Shown here piece after piece: positions 14,991-23,612 of a stretch of DNA of 23,676 nucleotides. Under the pieces are notes generated by a model. The model saw only the letters and a program-made list of their open reading frames with translations, did no database searches and was not told where the DNA came from. How positions within the stretch are numbered: the first letter of the stretch is position 1; every line of letters begins with the position of its first letter. The stretch spans positions 1 to 23,676 of the forward strand of contig JANXOQ010000390.1 of assembly GCA_025357775.1 (NCBI GenBank). The letters are read 5' to 3'. This DNA comes from Ferruginibacter sp. GTDB taxonomy: Bacteria; Bacteroidota; Bacteroidia; Chitinophagales; Chitinophagaceae. The position numbers were made by a program, and so were the translations under genes.

Positions 14991-15608
14991 ATGAAAAGTA
15001 TTATAGGTAAAAAAATTGGCATGACCAGTATTTTTGATGCGACGGGTAAGCAAACTGCCGTTACTATCATTGAGGCTGGGCCATGTGTTGTTACACAAAA
15101 GAAAACCATTGCAACGGATGGTTACAATGCACTCCAAATTGCATTTGGTGATAAAAAAGAAAAACACTCTCTCAAATCGGAAATTGCACACTTTGCAAAA
15201 GCTAATACAGCTCCGAAAAAAGTAGTTAAAGAAATACGTGATTGCAAAACAGATAAAAATGTAGGTGAAGAAATTACACTAGACATTTTTACCGAAGGCG
15301 AAAATATAGAAGTTGTCGGTACCACTAAAGGTAAAGGGTTTCAAGGTGTTGTAAAACGCCATGGCTTTAAAGGTGTGGGTCAACAATCTCATGGTCAACA
15401 TGATCGTCAAAGAGCACCAGGTTCTATTGGTAACTCATCAGATGCTAGTCGTGTATTTAAAGGTATGCGTATGGCTGGTCGTATGGGTGGTGACAGAGTT
15501 ATGATGAAAGGTTTGAAAGTAGTTAAAATCTTTGCTGATAAAAATTACATATTGGTTAGTGGTTCTGTACCAGGTCATAATGGTTCAATTGTTTTAATAC
15601 AGAAATAA
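14991..15608 (+). CDS. rplC: 50S ribosomal protein L3
   Basis: L3 is an early assembly protein of the 50S subunit whose long loop reaches the peptidyl transferase centre. The 205 residues (E. coli 209) show GKKIGMTSIFD at the start, GKGFQGVVKRHGFKG from about 114, the loop HGQHDRQRAPGSIGNSSD around 143 and the conserved KGMRMAGRMGGDRV. The ATG at 14991 gives the normal N-terminus MKSIIGKKIGM. The 146-base spacer from rpsJ is long for this operon and contains repeated TACT phrases. Confidence 0.97.
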   Translation: MKSIIGKKIGMTSIFDATGKQTAVTIIEAGPCVVTQKKTIATDGYNALQIAFGDKKEKHSLKSEIAHFAKANTAPKKVVKEIRDCKTDKNVGEEITLDIFTEGENIEVVGTTKGKGFQGVVKRHGFKGVGQQSHGQHDRQRAPGSIGNSSDASRVFKGMRMAGRMGGDRVMMKGLKVVKIFADKNYILVSGSVPGHNGSIVLIQK

Positions 15609-15668
15609 AATAAGTATGCGAATGTAAAAAATTTGCATATTGTGAAGTAAAATTTTCAAATAATAGAA

Positions 15669-16304
15669 ATGCAACTAGATATAATAAAGTCAAACGGAGA
15701 AAAAACTGGGAGAACGATTGAACTACCAGAAGAAATATTTGGAATAGAGCCAAACGATCATGTTTTATACTTAGCTGTAAAGCAATATTTAGGGGCACAA
15801 CGTCAAGGTACGCACAAAGTAAAAACAAGAGCAGAAGTTCAAGGTTCTTCTAAGAAACTACACAAGCAAAAAGGTACTGGGGGTGCTCGTAAAGGTAATT
15901 TACGTAGTCCAATATACAAAGGTGGTGGTACCATATTTGGTCCTAAGCCTCACAAGTATGATATTAAATTGAATCGTAAGGTAAAAGATTTGGCTAAAAT
16001 GAGTGCACTGTCTTACAAAGCAAAAGAAAATGGTATAGTTGTAATGGAAGATATAGTAATGGATGCTCCCAAAACCAAGTCATTCATAACTATATTGCAA
16101 AACTTAAACATGGGTCGTAAAAAATCTTTGTTTGTAGTTCCAGAGTACAATGATAACTTTTACTTAAGTTTAAGAAATGTACCTGGTGCAAACGGTACTG
16201 TAATAAGTGACATGAATACGTATGATATTTTAAATGCTAACGTATTGGTATTAACAGAAAGTGCGGCAAGATTATTCAGTGAAGAAGTTGCAGCTGAAGC
16301 ATAA
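15669..16304 (+). CDS. rplD: 50S ribosomal protein L4
   Basis: L4 helps assemble the 50S subunit and its extended loop lines the peptide exit tunnel; in E. coli it also represses its own operon, but whether that holds in Bacteroidota is not known from this sequence. The 211 residues (E. coli 201) contain the tunnel loop KQKGTGGARKGNLRSP from about 66 and YKGGGTIFGPKPHKYD, followed by the conserved KMSALSYKAKENGIVVMED. The order rplC-rplD-rplW is standard. Confidence 0.96.
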   Translation: MQLDIIKSNGEKTGRTIELPEEIFGIEPNDHVLYLAVKQYLGAQRQGTHKVKTRAEVQGSSKKLHKQKGTGGARKGNLRSPIYKGGGTIFGPKPHKYDIKLNRKVKDLAKMSALSYKAKENGIVVMEDIVMDAPKTKSFITILQNLNMGRKKSLFVVPEYNDNFYLSLRNVPGANGTVISDMNTYDILNANVLVLTESAARLFSEEVAAEA

Positions 16305-16422
16305 ATAGTTAGTGTATTTAGCATCCTATTGTAGTACTTGAAAAATTGGGAAAATTTAGAATTAGAAATTGAACATAGAGATTTAGCTAACGAGCTAGTC
16401 AGAAAATTATCAAATAGTTTTT

Positions 16423-16722
16423 ATGAAACCTTCAGACATATTAATAAAACCAGTTCTTTCTGAGAAAGCTAATAAGCAAGCAGAAAAAATGAATCGTTAC
16501 ACATTTGTAGTAGATAGAAAGGCTAATAAATTGGAAATTAAAAAAGCTGTAGAAAGTTTCTACGGTGTACAAGTAGAAATGGTAAACACTGCTGTAATGC
16601 CATCTAAATTAAAATCTAAATATACAAAAGCTGGATATATTGTTGGTCGTAAGGCTGCAAAAAAGAAAGCGGTAGTAACTATAGCTGAAGGCGAAACAAT
16701 TGATGTTTTCACAGCACAATAA
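16423..16722 (+). CDS. rplW: 50S ribosomal protein L23
   Basis: L23 sits at the tunnel exit and is the docking site for trigger factor and SRP. The 99 residues match the usual 95-100. It begins MKPSDILIKPVLSEKANKQ, has YTFVVDRKANKLEIKKAVE and ends with a lysine-rich loop and GETIDVF. It lies 118 bases after rplD; that spacer carries phrases such as GAAAAATTGGGAAAATTTAG and nothing coding. Confidence 0.96.
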   Translation: MKPSDILIKPVLSEKANKQAEKMNRYTFVVDRKANKLEIKKAVESFYGVQVEMVNTAVMPSKLKSKYTKAGYIVGRKAAKKKAVVTIAEGETIDVFTAQ

Positions 16723-16849
16723 AAAAATAAGTTATAAGATTTTGGACATTAGACATAATATTAGGACTAAATAATTGGTAGTTCTATACAAAATGAGAAT
16801 TTTTCAAATGTAATCGAGGTCTATAATCTAATATCTCAAACCTAACATA

Positions 16850-16897
16850 ATGAATGGTGGTCAGCACCGCAAAGTTTTGACAAAAAAAGATTTATAA
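16850..16897 (+). other. 15-codon reading frame directly before rplB
   Basis: An ATG at 16850 opens [15 protein letters not shown] and stops with TAA at 16895-16897, one base before the rplB ATG (16899). Its first half is clearly less AT-rich than the rest of the spacer and can form GGTG/CACC (loop GTCAG). The tight coupling to rplB makes a leader peptide possible, but no other support is available. Confidence 0.25.
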
Positions 16898-16898
16898 A

Positions 16899-17738
16899 AT
16901 GGCATTAAGAAAATACAAACCAACCACAGCCGGCACTAGATGGAGAATTGGTAATGCGTACGCAGAAATTACAACTAACAAACCTGAGAAGAGTTTGTTA
17001 GAAAAACAGAAGAATACAGCTGGGCGTAACTCAGATGGTAGAAGAAGTATGCGCTACATGGGTGGTGGTAATAAAACAATGTATCGCCTTATTGATTTCA
17101 AAAGAAATAAGAAAGATATACCTGCTACTGTAAAGACAATTGAGTATGATCCAAATCGCACAGCATTTATTGCTTTGTTAGCTTATGCTGATGGTGAAAA
17201 GCGTTATATTATAGCACCAGCAGGGTTACAAGTTGGACAAACTGTTATAAGCGGAGATTCAGTAGCACCAGAGTTAGGACATGCATTAATGTTTAAAAAC
17301 ATGCCACTCGGTACAAATGTACATAACATTGAGATGCAACCAGGTCAAGGTGGTATTTTAGTAAGAAGTGCTGGCACATCTGCTCAATTGAGCAATAAGG
17401 AAGAAAAATATGCAATTCTTAAAATGCCAAGTGGTGAGTTGAGAAGAGTCTTAATTAACTGTTATGCAACTGTTGGAGTTGTATCCAATAGTGATCATAG
17501 TTTAGAAAGTGCAGGAAAAGCAGGACGTAATCGTTGGAAAGGTGTTCGTCCACGCACAAGAGCTGTAGCGATGAATCCAGTAGATCACCCAATGGGTGGT
17601 GGTGAAGGTAGGGCATCTGGTGGTCACCCACGTAGTAGAAAAGGTAAATATGCTAAAGGACAAATTACACGTACACGTGGAAAAGGTTCAGATAAAATGA
17701 TTATTCAACGCAAGAATGGAAAGAAATTAAGTAAATAA
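16899..17738 (+). CDS. rplB: 50S ribosomal protein L2
   Basis: L2 is needed for subunit association and peptidyl transferase activity. The 279 residues (E. coli 273) start [16 protein letters not shown], with [18 protein letters not shown] replacing the GRN-xx-GRIT-R-x-GGG-K region, a central SH3/OB region ([22 protein letters not shown]) and the hallmark [17 protein letters not shown]. His230 corresponds to the conserved His229 of E. coli L2. The 176-base spacer before it is the longest in the cluster and holds the short frame described at 16850-16897. Confidence 0.97.
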   Translation: MALRKYKPTTAGTRWRIGNAYAEITTNKPEKSLLEKQKNTAGRNSDGRRSMRYMGGGNKTMYRLIDFKRNKKDIPATVKTIEYDPNRTAFIALLAYADGEKRYIIAPAGLQVGQTVISGDSVAPELGHALMFKNMPLGTNVHNIEMQPGQGGILVRSAGTSAQLSNKEEKYAILKMPSGELRRVLINCYATVGVVSNSDHSLESAGKAGRNRWKGVRPRTRAVAMNPVDHPMGGGEGRASGGHPRSRKGKYAKGQITRTRGKGSDKMIIQRKNGKKLSK

Positions 17739-17853
17739 AAAATAATGAGACAATTGGCTAGTCATTAAATTAGCATTTGCTCAGTGTTAAAATGGTCACT
17801 TTTGTTAGTGACAAATAAACAATAGTTTTCAAAATAATGTGGTTTCTGTCTTC

Positions 17854-17880
17854 TTGGCAAATTATCACATTGGCAAATTA
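17854..17880 (+). repeat. Two direct copies of TTGGCAAATTA before rpsS
   Basis: The 11-mer TTGGCAAATTA occurs at 17854-17864 and 17870-17880, separated by TCACA. The second copy ends six bases before the rpsS ATG. A third exact copy lies just before rplP (19613-19623). Confidence 0.7.
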
Positions 17881-17886
17881 AAAAAG

Positions 17887-18156
17887 ATGAGTCGTTCATT
17901 AAAAAAAGGTCCTTACATAGAAGCAAAACTTGAAGCAAAAATACAAGCAATGACATCTGGTGCAACTAAAAAAGGTGTTATTAAAACTTGGAGTCGTAGG
18001 AGTACAATATCTCCAGATTTCGTAGGTCAAACTTTTGCTGTACATAATGGTAATAAATTTATACCTGTATACGTTACAGAATTCATGGTTGGACATAAAT
18101 TAGGAGAATTTGCACCTACAAGAAATTTTAGAGGTCACTCAAATAAAAAAGGTTAA
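17887..18156 (+). CDS. rpsS: 30S ribosomal protein S19
   Basis: S19 binds 16S rRNA in the 30S head with S13. The 89 residues fit the family. Chosen start: the ATG at 17887 gives the universal [12 protein letters not shown]; the frame is open upstream to a GTG at 17839, but that would add 16 residues with no family match and cross the TTGGCAAATTA repeats. Conserved [20 protein letters not shown] and [17 protein letters not shown] are present. The A-rich stretch AAAAAAG before the ATG is typical of strong Bacteroidota starts. Confidence 0.96.
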   Translation: MSRSLKKGPYIEAKLEAKIQAMTSGATKKGVIKTWSRRSTISPDFVGQTFAVHNGNKFIPVYVTEFMVGHKLGEFAPTRNFRGHSNKKG

Positions 18157-18233
18157 AATAAGTTAGCAGTTATAATTTTGAAGTCTTCTAAATGTCTTTG
18201 AATGATAGCTAATAGTTAAATATATAAATAAAA

Positions 18234-18671
18234 ATGGAAGCAGTAGCAAAATTAAATAACGAACCTACATCACCAAGAAAGATGCGCTTATTAGCAGATC
18301 TGATCAGAGGGATGAAAGTAGAAAAAGCACTTGCAGTGTTAGAGCATAATCCTAAACATCCTGCAGTTCCACTTCGTAAGTTGGTACTCTCTGCAATTAG
18401 TAATTGGAAAGCAAAAAACGACGGAGCAGATGAAAGTGAATTAATAGTAAAAACTATATTTGTAGATGCAGCTAGGGTTATTAAGCGGATGCGCCCTGCA
18501 CCACAAGGTCGTGGTTACAGAGTACGTAAGCGTAGCAACCATGTAACTGTCTTTGTAGATACTGCAGTTGAACCAATATTAAAAGTAAAAAAGGAAGTAG
18601 CATCAAATGAATCGAAGGTACCTGCAATAAAATCTACTTTAAAGAAAAAAGCAAATTCAGAAACAGCATAA
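18234..18671 (+). CDS. rplV: 50S ribosomal protein L22
   Basis: L22 lines the peptide exit tunnel. The first ~112 residues are the standard domain: [32 protein letters not shown] and the tunnel hairpin [24 protein letters not shown]. The protein is 145 residues against 110 in E. coli; the extra ~30 residues ([11 protein letters not shown] to KKKANSETA) are lysine- and serine-rich and look disordered. It begins [16 protein letters not shown] at the first ATG and lies 41 bases before rpsC. Confidence 0.95.
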   Translation: MEAVAKLNNEPTSPRKMRLLADLIRGMKVEKALAVLEHNPKHPAVPLRKLVLSAISNWKAKNDGADESELIVKTIFVDAARVIKRMRPAPQGRGYRVRKRSNHVTVFVDTAVEPILKVKKEVASNESKVPAIKSTLKKKANSETA

Positions 18672-18712
18672 TTAAATAAGTCCCAATTGTATGGGAGCTA
18701 AATAATATAAAT

Positions 18713-19513
18713 ATGGGTCAGAAAGTAAATCCGATTAGTGCAAGGTTAGGAATAACAAGAGGTTGGGACAGTAATTGGTATGCACACAAAAAGGATTATG
18801 CAAAAAAATTAATTGAAGATGATCGTATCAGAAACTATCTGAATGCTCATATCAATAAAGGGGGTATCTCAAAGATTGTAATTGAGCGTACACTAAATAA
18901 ATTAATCGTTACAATACACACTTCAAAGCCTGGTATCATAATTGGTAAAGGTGGTGGTGAGGTTGATAGAATTAAAGAAGAGTTAAAGAAGTTGTGTGGT
19001 AAAGAAGATGTACAAATAAATATACTTGAGATTCGCCGTCCTGAATTAGATGCTGCAATTGTTGGTGACACTATTGCTCGTCAGTTAGAAAATCGTATAA
19101 GTTATAAGCGTGCAATAAAAATGGCAATAGCCTCTGCATTGCGCATGGGTGCGGAAGGAATTAAAATTAAAGTTGGAGGTCGTTTGGGTGGTGCTGAGAT
19201 TGCTCGTAGTGAAGAAATTAAACAAGGTCGTACTCCTTTACATACGTTACGTATGGACATTGATTATGCTAGTATATTTGCATTAACTGTTTATGGTAAA
19301 ATTGGAATTAAAGTATGGATTTGTAAAGGCGAAGTTTTAGGTAAAAGAGATTTGAATCCAAATGTAGTTGCAGGTGGAAAGAATGAAGGTGTAGAAGGTG
19401 GAAGATCAGGTGGTTTTGATAGAAGAGACGATAGACGTGGGGGCGGTGATGATAGAAGAGGCGGTGGAAGAGGTGGAGATGACCGTAGAGGAGGTGGCGG
19501 TGGAAGAAGGTAA
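18713..19513 (+). CDS. rpsC: 30S ribosomal protein S3 with Gly/Arg/Asp-rich tail
   Basis: S3 lies at the mRNA entry of the 30S subunit. It starts [18 protein letters not shown]; the type II KH domain has the GxxG loop GKGG at 78-81 ([17 protein letters not shown]), and the C-terminal domain has [33 protein letters not shown] and GKIGIKVWI. The first ~222 residues are ordinary. From about 224 to 266 it becomes a low-complexity tail of [12 protein letters not shown] units, making it 266 residues against 233 in E. coli. The tail's composition resembles RGG-type RNA-binding tails; its role is unknown. Confidence 0.96.
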   Translation: MGQKVNPISARLGITRGWDSNWYAHKKDYAKKLIEDDRIRNYLNAHINKGGISKIVIERTLNKLIVTIHTSKPGIIIGKGGGEVDRIKEELKKLCGKEDVQINILEIRRPELDAAIVGDTIARQLENRISYKRAIKMAIASALRMGAEGIKIKVGGRLGGAEIARSEEIKQGRTPLHTLRMDIDYASIFALTVYGKIGIKVWICKGEVLGKRDLNPNVVAGGKNEGVEGGRSGGFDRRDDRRGGGDDRRGGGRGGDDRRGGGGGRR

Positions 19514-19590
19514 GAAGAATGTTAAAGTGTGCAAATAAAAAATTTGCAAAATTTTAAATTAAAATAATAAAACTGTACAGTGTATATAAA

Positions 19591-19623
19591 TTGGCATTGG
19601 CATATTCTCAAATTGGCAAATTA
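19591..19623 (+). repeat. TTGGCAAATTA copy and related phrases before rplP
   Basis: The spacer ends in TTGGCATTGGCATATTCTCA followed by AATTGGCAAATTA; the exact 11-mer TTGGCAAATTA is at 19613-19623 and ends seven bases before the rplP ATG, nearly the same distance as the copy before rpsS. TTGGCAT is itself a shortened form of the unit. Confidence 0.65.
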
Positions 19624-19630
19624 AAAAAAA

Positions 19631-20050
19631 ATGTTATCACCGAAAAGAGTTTTACATAGAAAAACCCAAAAGGGTAGAATGAAGGGAGATACCAAGCGTG
19701 GGGCTACATTAGCTTTCGGTACATTTGGTCTAAAGGCTTTAGATAGTGTTCAACTTACTAATAGACAAATTGAGAGTGCTCGTCAGGCCATGACTCGTAG
19801 TATGAAGAGAGAAGGAAATGTTTGGATAAGAATTTTCCCTGATAAGCCAATTACTGCAAAGCCGGCAGAGGTTAGAATGGGAAAAGGAAAAGGTAACCCG
19901 GAAGGATGGGCAGCTATTGTACAACCTGGTCGTATTTTGTTTGAAGCAGACGGTGTTTCTGTTGAAACCGCAAAAGCAGCATTTGCTCTTGCAGCACAGA
20001 AGTTGCCAATACTTACAAAGTTTATTGTAAGCAGAGATTATGTAGGATAA
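19631..20050 (+). CDS. rplP: 50S ribosomal protein L16
   Basis: L16 organises the A-site region of the 50S subunit. The 139 residues (E. coli 136) show the N-terminal [19 protein letters not shown], the [20 protein letters not shown] stretch with the [12 protein letters not shown] that follows, and the C-terminal [16 protein letters not shown]. The ATG at 19631 gives the universal N-terminus and is preceded by a nine-A run. Confidence 0.97.
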   Translation: MLSPKRVLHRKTQKGRMKGDTKRGATLAFGTFGLKALDSVQLTNRQIESARQAMTRSMKREGNVWIRIFPDKPITAKPAEVRMGKGKGNPEGWAAIVQPGRILFEADGVSVETAKAAFALAAQKLPILTKFIVSRDYVG

Positions 20051-20140
20051 AATAATTTTTTTATAATATATATTAAAAAAGTAGAATAATATCTAAAATT
20101 AATGTGGTAAATGTGCACATTATTAAAAATTGAATATACA

Positions 20141-20350
20141 ATGTCTAAAATAAATGAATTTGCAATTAGCCTTAAAGGTTTTTCAGAGGCTGATTTATTA
20201 GCCAAGATTAAGGAGGATGAAGTTCGTATGAAGAAATTAACTTTTGCCCATGTTATAACTCCATTAGAAAATCCTCAAAGCATACGTGCATTGAGAAGAG
20301 ATATAGCACGTTTGAAAACTCAATTAAGAAAAACACAAATTGGAGCGTAA
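20141..20350 (+). CDS. rpmC: 50S ribosomal protein L29
   Basis: L29 is a small protein at the tunnel exit next to L23. From the ATG at 20141 it has 69 residues, within the usual 60-70, starting MSKINEFAISLKGFSEADLL and ending with the typical NPQSIRALRRDIARLKTQLR. An in-frame ATG at 20111 would add ten residues (MCTLLKIEYT) with no family match, so it is rejected. Only 24 bases separate its stop from rpsQ. Confidence 0.93.
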   Translation: MSKINEFAISLKGFSEADLLAKIKEDEVRMKKLTFAHVITPLENPQSIRALRRDIARLKTQLRKTQIGA

Positions 20351-20374
20351 TTGAACCAATTAAAAACCATAACA

Positions 20375-20641
20375 ATGGAAGATAATATAGTAAGAAATTT
20401 AAGAAAAACAAGGACTGGTGTTGTAACGAGTAACAAAATGGATAAAACTATTACAATAGCTATTGAGAGAAAAGTTAAGCATCCTTTGTATGGTAAGTTC
20501 GTGAAAAAGACATCCAAATTTCATGCGCATGATGAAAAAAATGAATGTAGTATAGGCGATACTGTAAAGATTATGGAAACACGTCCCATTAGTAAATTAA
20601 AGCGTTGGAGATTAGTTGAAGTTGTAGAAAAAGTTAAATAG
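20375..20641 (+). CDS. rpsQ: 30S ribosomal protein S17
   Basis: S17 is a primary binder of 16S rRNA in the 30S body. From the ATG at 20375 it has 88 residues (typical 84-89): [20 protein letters not shown], the OB-fold loop [20 protein letters not shown], and the family end [24 protein letters not shown] at 20351, directly after the rpmC stop, would add eight residues; the ATG is preferred because it is the normal family start. Confidence 0.95.
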   Translation: MEDNIVRNLRKTRTGVVTSNKMDKTITIAIERKVKHPLYGKFVKKTSKFHAHDEKNECSIGDTVKIMETRPISKLKRWRLVEVVEKVK

Positions 20642-20786
20642 TGTTTGTTAAGAATGAATCATGGGTAGTTATTATTTAGGTTATTCATTTTCATCGAAAA
20701 CTACATTAAATAAAATAATTTTAATAATTAAGACAAATCTAGTTACTAAGTACTTGTTACTAAAGCTAGATACCAAATAAGAAAAA

Positions 20787-21155
20787 ATGATTCAGCAAGA
20801 AAGTAGACTAAATGTAGCAGATAACAGTGGAGCCAAATCGGTTTTATGTATACGTGTACTAGGCAATAGTGGTCAAGATTATGCTAAAATAGGTGACAAA
20901 ATTGTTGTTACTGTTAAAGATGCTTCTCCTCAGGGTGGGGTAAAGAAAGGTACAGTAAGCAAAGCAGTTATAGTTAGAACAGTTAATAAACTACGTCGCA
21001 AAGATGGCTCATATATTCGTTTTGATGACAATGCTGTGGTGTTGTTAAACAACTCCGACGAACCAAGAGGTACACGTATTTTTGGTCCAGTGGCTCGTGA
21101 GTTGAGAGATAAGGGGTATATGAAGATTATTTCTTTGGCACCTGAAGTATTATAA
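20787..21155 (+). CDS. rplN: 50S ribosomal protein L14
   Basis: L14 is a highly conserved 50S protein that forms an intersubunit bridge and is the docking site of RsfS. The 122 residues match the family exactly: [57 protein letters not shown] and [20 protein letters not shown]. The 145-base spacer before it carries an 8-base direct repeat GTTACTAA (20742-20749 and 20756-20763). Confidence 0.97.
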   Translation: MIQQESRLNVADNSGAKSVLCIRVLGNSGQDYAKIGDKIVVTVKDASPQGGVKKGTVSKAVIVRTVNKLRRKDGSYIRFDDNAVVLLNNSDEPRGTRIFGPVARELRDKGYMKIISLAPEVL

Positions 21156-21218
21156 TAAAACATAAAAATAATAAAATTTGCATATTTGCAAATTTATAAA
21201 TCTTCAAATTGATTAAAA

Positions 21219-21557
21219 ATGAGTACAAGATTTAAACCAAAGTTTAAGATTAAAAAGGGGGACTTTGTAGTAGTTATTACAGGGGACGATAAAGATTTGA
21301 AGAAACCTCGTATAGTGTTAGAAATAATTGTAGAGAAAAATCGTGTATTGGTAGAAGGTGTTAACATCGTAACCAAGCATACAAAACCATCTGCACAAAA
21401 TACCAAAGGAGGTATTCTAAAAGTAGAAGCACCAATAGCTATAAGTAATGTAATGTTATGGGATGCGAAAGCTGGAGCCGCAACAAAAATTAAGCGTACA
21501 AGAGTAAATGGTAAACTTGTTCGTGTAACCAAAAAATCAGGGGAGATAATAAAGTAA
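21219..21557 (+). CDS. rplX: 50S ribosomal protein L24
   Basis: L24 is an assembly initiator of the 50S subunit. Residues ~8-40 form the KOW motif ([27 protein letters not shown], split here by a short insertion relative to the usual GkdKGk form), followed by [17 protein letters not shown] and [10 protein letters not shown]. At 112 residues it is slightly longer than E. coli L24 (104). Its stop overlaps the rplE start (TAATG at 21555-21559), the only overlapping pair among the ribosomal genes, indicating translational coupling. Confidence 0.95.
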   Translation: MSTRFKPKFKIKKGDFVVVITGDDKDLKKPRIVLEIIVEKNRVLVEGVNIVTKHTKPSAQNTKGGILKVEAPIAISNVMLWDAKAGAATKIKRTRVNGKLVRVTKKSGEIIK

Positions 21558-22123
21558 TGAGTACAGTAGCAACAACCCAGAGATTAGCAGATAAGTATAA
21601 AAAAGACGTTATACCTGCTTTAATGAAAAAATTCAGTTATAAAACTGTAATGCAGGCACCAAAGTTATCCAAGATTTGTTTGAATCGTGGAGTAAACGGG
21701 GCCGTAAATGATAAGAAGCTTATAGACATTGCTATTGATGAACTTTCAAACATCACTGGTCAAAAAGCTGTAGCTACCAATTCAAAAAAGGATATTTCTA
21801 ATTTTAAATTACGTAAGAATATGCCGATTGGGGCAAGAGTAACTCTACGTGGTGAAAAAATGTATGAGTTTTTAGACAGATTGGTATCAGTATCACTTCC
21901 CCGTGTACGTGATTTTAAAGGTATCAATGATAAAGCATTTGACGGTCGTGGTAATTATACTTTAGGTATTACGGAGCAAATAATTTTTCCTGAAATTGAT
22001 ATTGATAAAGTGAATAAGATCACTGGTCTTGATATAACATTTGTTACTACTGCAAATACCAATGAAGAAGCATTTGAGTTGCTTAAAGAAATGGGCATGC
22101 CTTTTAAAAATGTAAAAAAATAA
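21557..22123 (+). CDS. rplE: 50S ribosomal protein L5
   Basis: L5 binds 5S rRNA and contacts the P-site tRNA. The 188 residues (E. coli 179) include [34 protein letters not shown] (the usual KIVLNMGVG region), [20 protein letters not shown] with the P-site loop [11 protein letters not shown], and [10 protein letters not shown] and [19 protein letters not shown]. The N-terminus has a short extension [12 protein letters not shown] before the family start. Its ATG overlaps the rplX stop by one base. Confidence 0.96.
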   Translation: MSTVATTQRLADKYKKDVIPALMKKFSYKTVMQAPKLSKICLNRGVNGAVNDKKLIDIAIDELSNITGQKAVATNSKKDISNFKLRKNMPIGARVTLRGEKMYEFLDRLVSVSLPRVRDFKGINDKAFDGRGNYTLGITEQIIFPEIDIDKVNKITGLDITFVTTANTNEEAFELLKEMGMPFKNVKK

Positions 22124-22172
22124 TTAGGGTATTTAATACTGAGTAATTATTATTCAGATAAAATATAAAAAT

Positions 22173-22442
22173 ATGGCAAAAAAATCAATTGAAGCTAGAC
22201 AAAGGAAGAGAGAGCGTATTGTTGCAAAATTTGCAGAAAAAAGAGCTGTTTTAAAAGCTGCTGGTGATTATGCTGGTTTAGATTTACTTCCGAAAAATGC
22301 ATCGCCTGTCCGTTTGAGAAACCGTTGTCAATTGACAGGTCGCCCAAGAGGATATATGCGTCACTTTGGTGTTAACCGTATCACTTTTAGGGATATGGCG
22401 TCTGCTGGTAAAATACCTGGGGTAACAAAGTCGAGTTGGTAA
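22173..22442 (+). CDS. rpsN: 30S ribosomal protein S14, zinc-free form
   Basis: S14 is a 30S head protein. The 89-residue length and the C-terminal [20 protein letters not shown] and [11 protein letters not shown] are typical of the long, zinc-independent form: there is a single Cys where the zinc form would have two CxxC pairs. It starts [20 protein letters not shown] at 22173, 49 bases after rplE. Confidence 0.96.
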   Translation: MAKKSIEARQRKRERIVAKFAEKRAVLKAAGDYAGLDLLPKNASPVRLRNRCQLTGRPRGYMRHFGVNRITFRDMASAGKIPGVTKSSW

Positions 22443-22524
22443 TCCCATAGTTCATTTTCCGAAAAGGATAAATTTATGGATATCACGTTGAAAAAATATT
22501 AATATAACTTAACAAAATAGAACA

Positions 22525-22923
22525 ATGGTTACTGATCCAATAGCAGATTTTTTAACAAGAGTTAGAAACGCACAAATGGCTAACCACCGTATTGTAGAAA
22601 TACCAGCTAGCAATTTGAAAATGCGTATCACAGAGATTTTATACGATAAAGGATATATCTTAAAATACAAGTTTGAAGAAGATAAGAAGCAAGGTATAAT
22701 TAAAATTGCATTAAAATATGATGTAAACACTAAATTACCTGCTATACAAAGTTTAGAAAGAATTAGTCGTCCAGGTTTACGTTCTTATGCTAAACCTGAC
22801 GAATTTAAAAGAGTAAAAAATGGTTTAGGAATTGCTATAATATCTACTTCTAAAGGTGTAATGACAGATAAAGAAGCCAAAATACAGAATGTAGGTGGTG
22901 AGGTTCTTTGTAATATTTATTAA
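22525..22923 (+). CDS. rpsH: 30S ribosomal protein S8
   Basis: S8 binds the central domain of 16S rRNA; in E. coli it represses the spc operon. The 132 residues (E. coli 130) start VTDPIADFLTRVRNAQMANH after the initiator Met, continue with ILYDKGYILKYKF and end with RVKNGLGIAIISTSKGVMTD and EVLCNIY, all family hallmarks. The 82-base spacer before it shows no obvious S8-site-like hairpin that I can defend. Confidence 0.97.
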   Translation: MVTDPIADFLTRVRNAQMANHRIVEIPASNLKMRITEILYDKGYILKYKFEEDKKQGIIKIALKYDVNTKLPAIQSLERISRPGLRSYAKPDEFKRVKNGLGIAIISTSKGVMTDKEAKIQNVGGEVLCNIY

Positions 22924-23057
22924 ATAATATTACATTATCAAAATTTGAAAATGGTTTTGATATTAAATAAGAAATGATAATTTAGCTGAACTATGCAGGC
23001 TAAAAGCTTTTAAAACATTTTTACAATAGTATTTTCACATTTACAAATTTTAATAAA

Positions 23058-23612
23058 ATGAGTCGTATAGGAAAAAAACCTGTTGAAATCCCTGCAGGAG
23101 TTACAATAAAAGTTGGTAGCGACAATGAAGTATTAGTTAAGGGGCCATTAGGAGAATTGAAGCAAATGATTGATAGAGATATCGTTGTTGACATTCAAGA
23201 TAATACTGTTCAATTTAAACGTCCAACTGATCAAATTCGTCACAAAGCCATGCATGGCTTATATCGTTCATTGATAAGTAACATGGTTGTAGGTGTAACT
23301 ACTGGTTTTACCAAAAAACTAGAATTGGTAGGTGTTGGTTACAAAGCAGCGAATACAGGTAACTTATTAGATTTAGCATTAGGATATTCACATAATATTG
23401 TACTTGAAATACCCAAAGAGCTTAAAGTAACCACCATACAAGAAAAAGGGAAAAATCCAATAATAACACTCGAAAGCTCTGACAAACAATTATTGGGTGC
23501 TGTATGTGCTAAAATTAGAAGTTTGCGTAAACCAGAGCCATACAAAGGGAAAGGTGTTAAATTTGTAGGTGAAATCCTGAGAAGAAAAGCTGGCAAGTCA
23601 GCTGGTAAATAA
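23058..23612 (+). CDS. rplF: 50S ribosomal protein L6
   Basis: L6 lies near the factor-binding site of the 50S subunit. It has 184 residues (E. coli 177) with the start MSRIGKKPVEIPAGVTIKVG, TDQIRHKAMHGLYRSLISNM, the second-domain GFTKKLELVGVGYKA and GYSHNI, and the C-terminal KPEPYKGKGVKFVGE plus RRKAGKSAGK. It lies 134 bases after rpsH. The expected next gene, rplR, must begin beyond the window: the last 64 bases hold only an A/T-rich spacer. Confidence 0.97.
   Translation: MSRIGKKPVEIPAGVTIKVGSDNEVLVKGPLGELKQMIDRDIVVDIQDNTVQFKRPTDQIRHKAMHGLYRSLISNMVVGVTTGFTKKLELVGVGYKAANTGNLLDLALGYSHNIVLEIPKELKVTTIQEKGKNPIITLESSDKQLLGAVCAKIRSLRKPEPYKGKGVKFVGEILRRKAGKSAGK

Noticed and set aside
14539..23612. 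Broken or frameshifted ribosomal protein genes
   Set aside because: All seventeen have full-length frames with family starts and ends; apparent N-terminal extensions of rpsS, rpmC and rpsQ disappear when the internal ATG is used.
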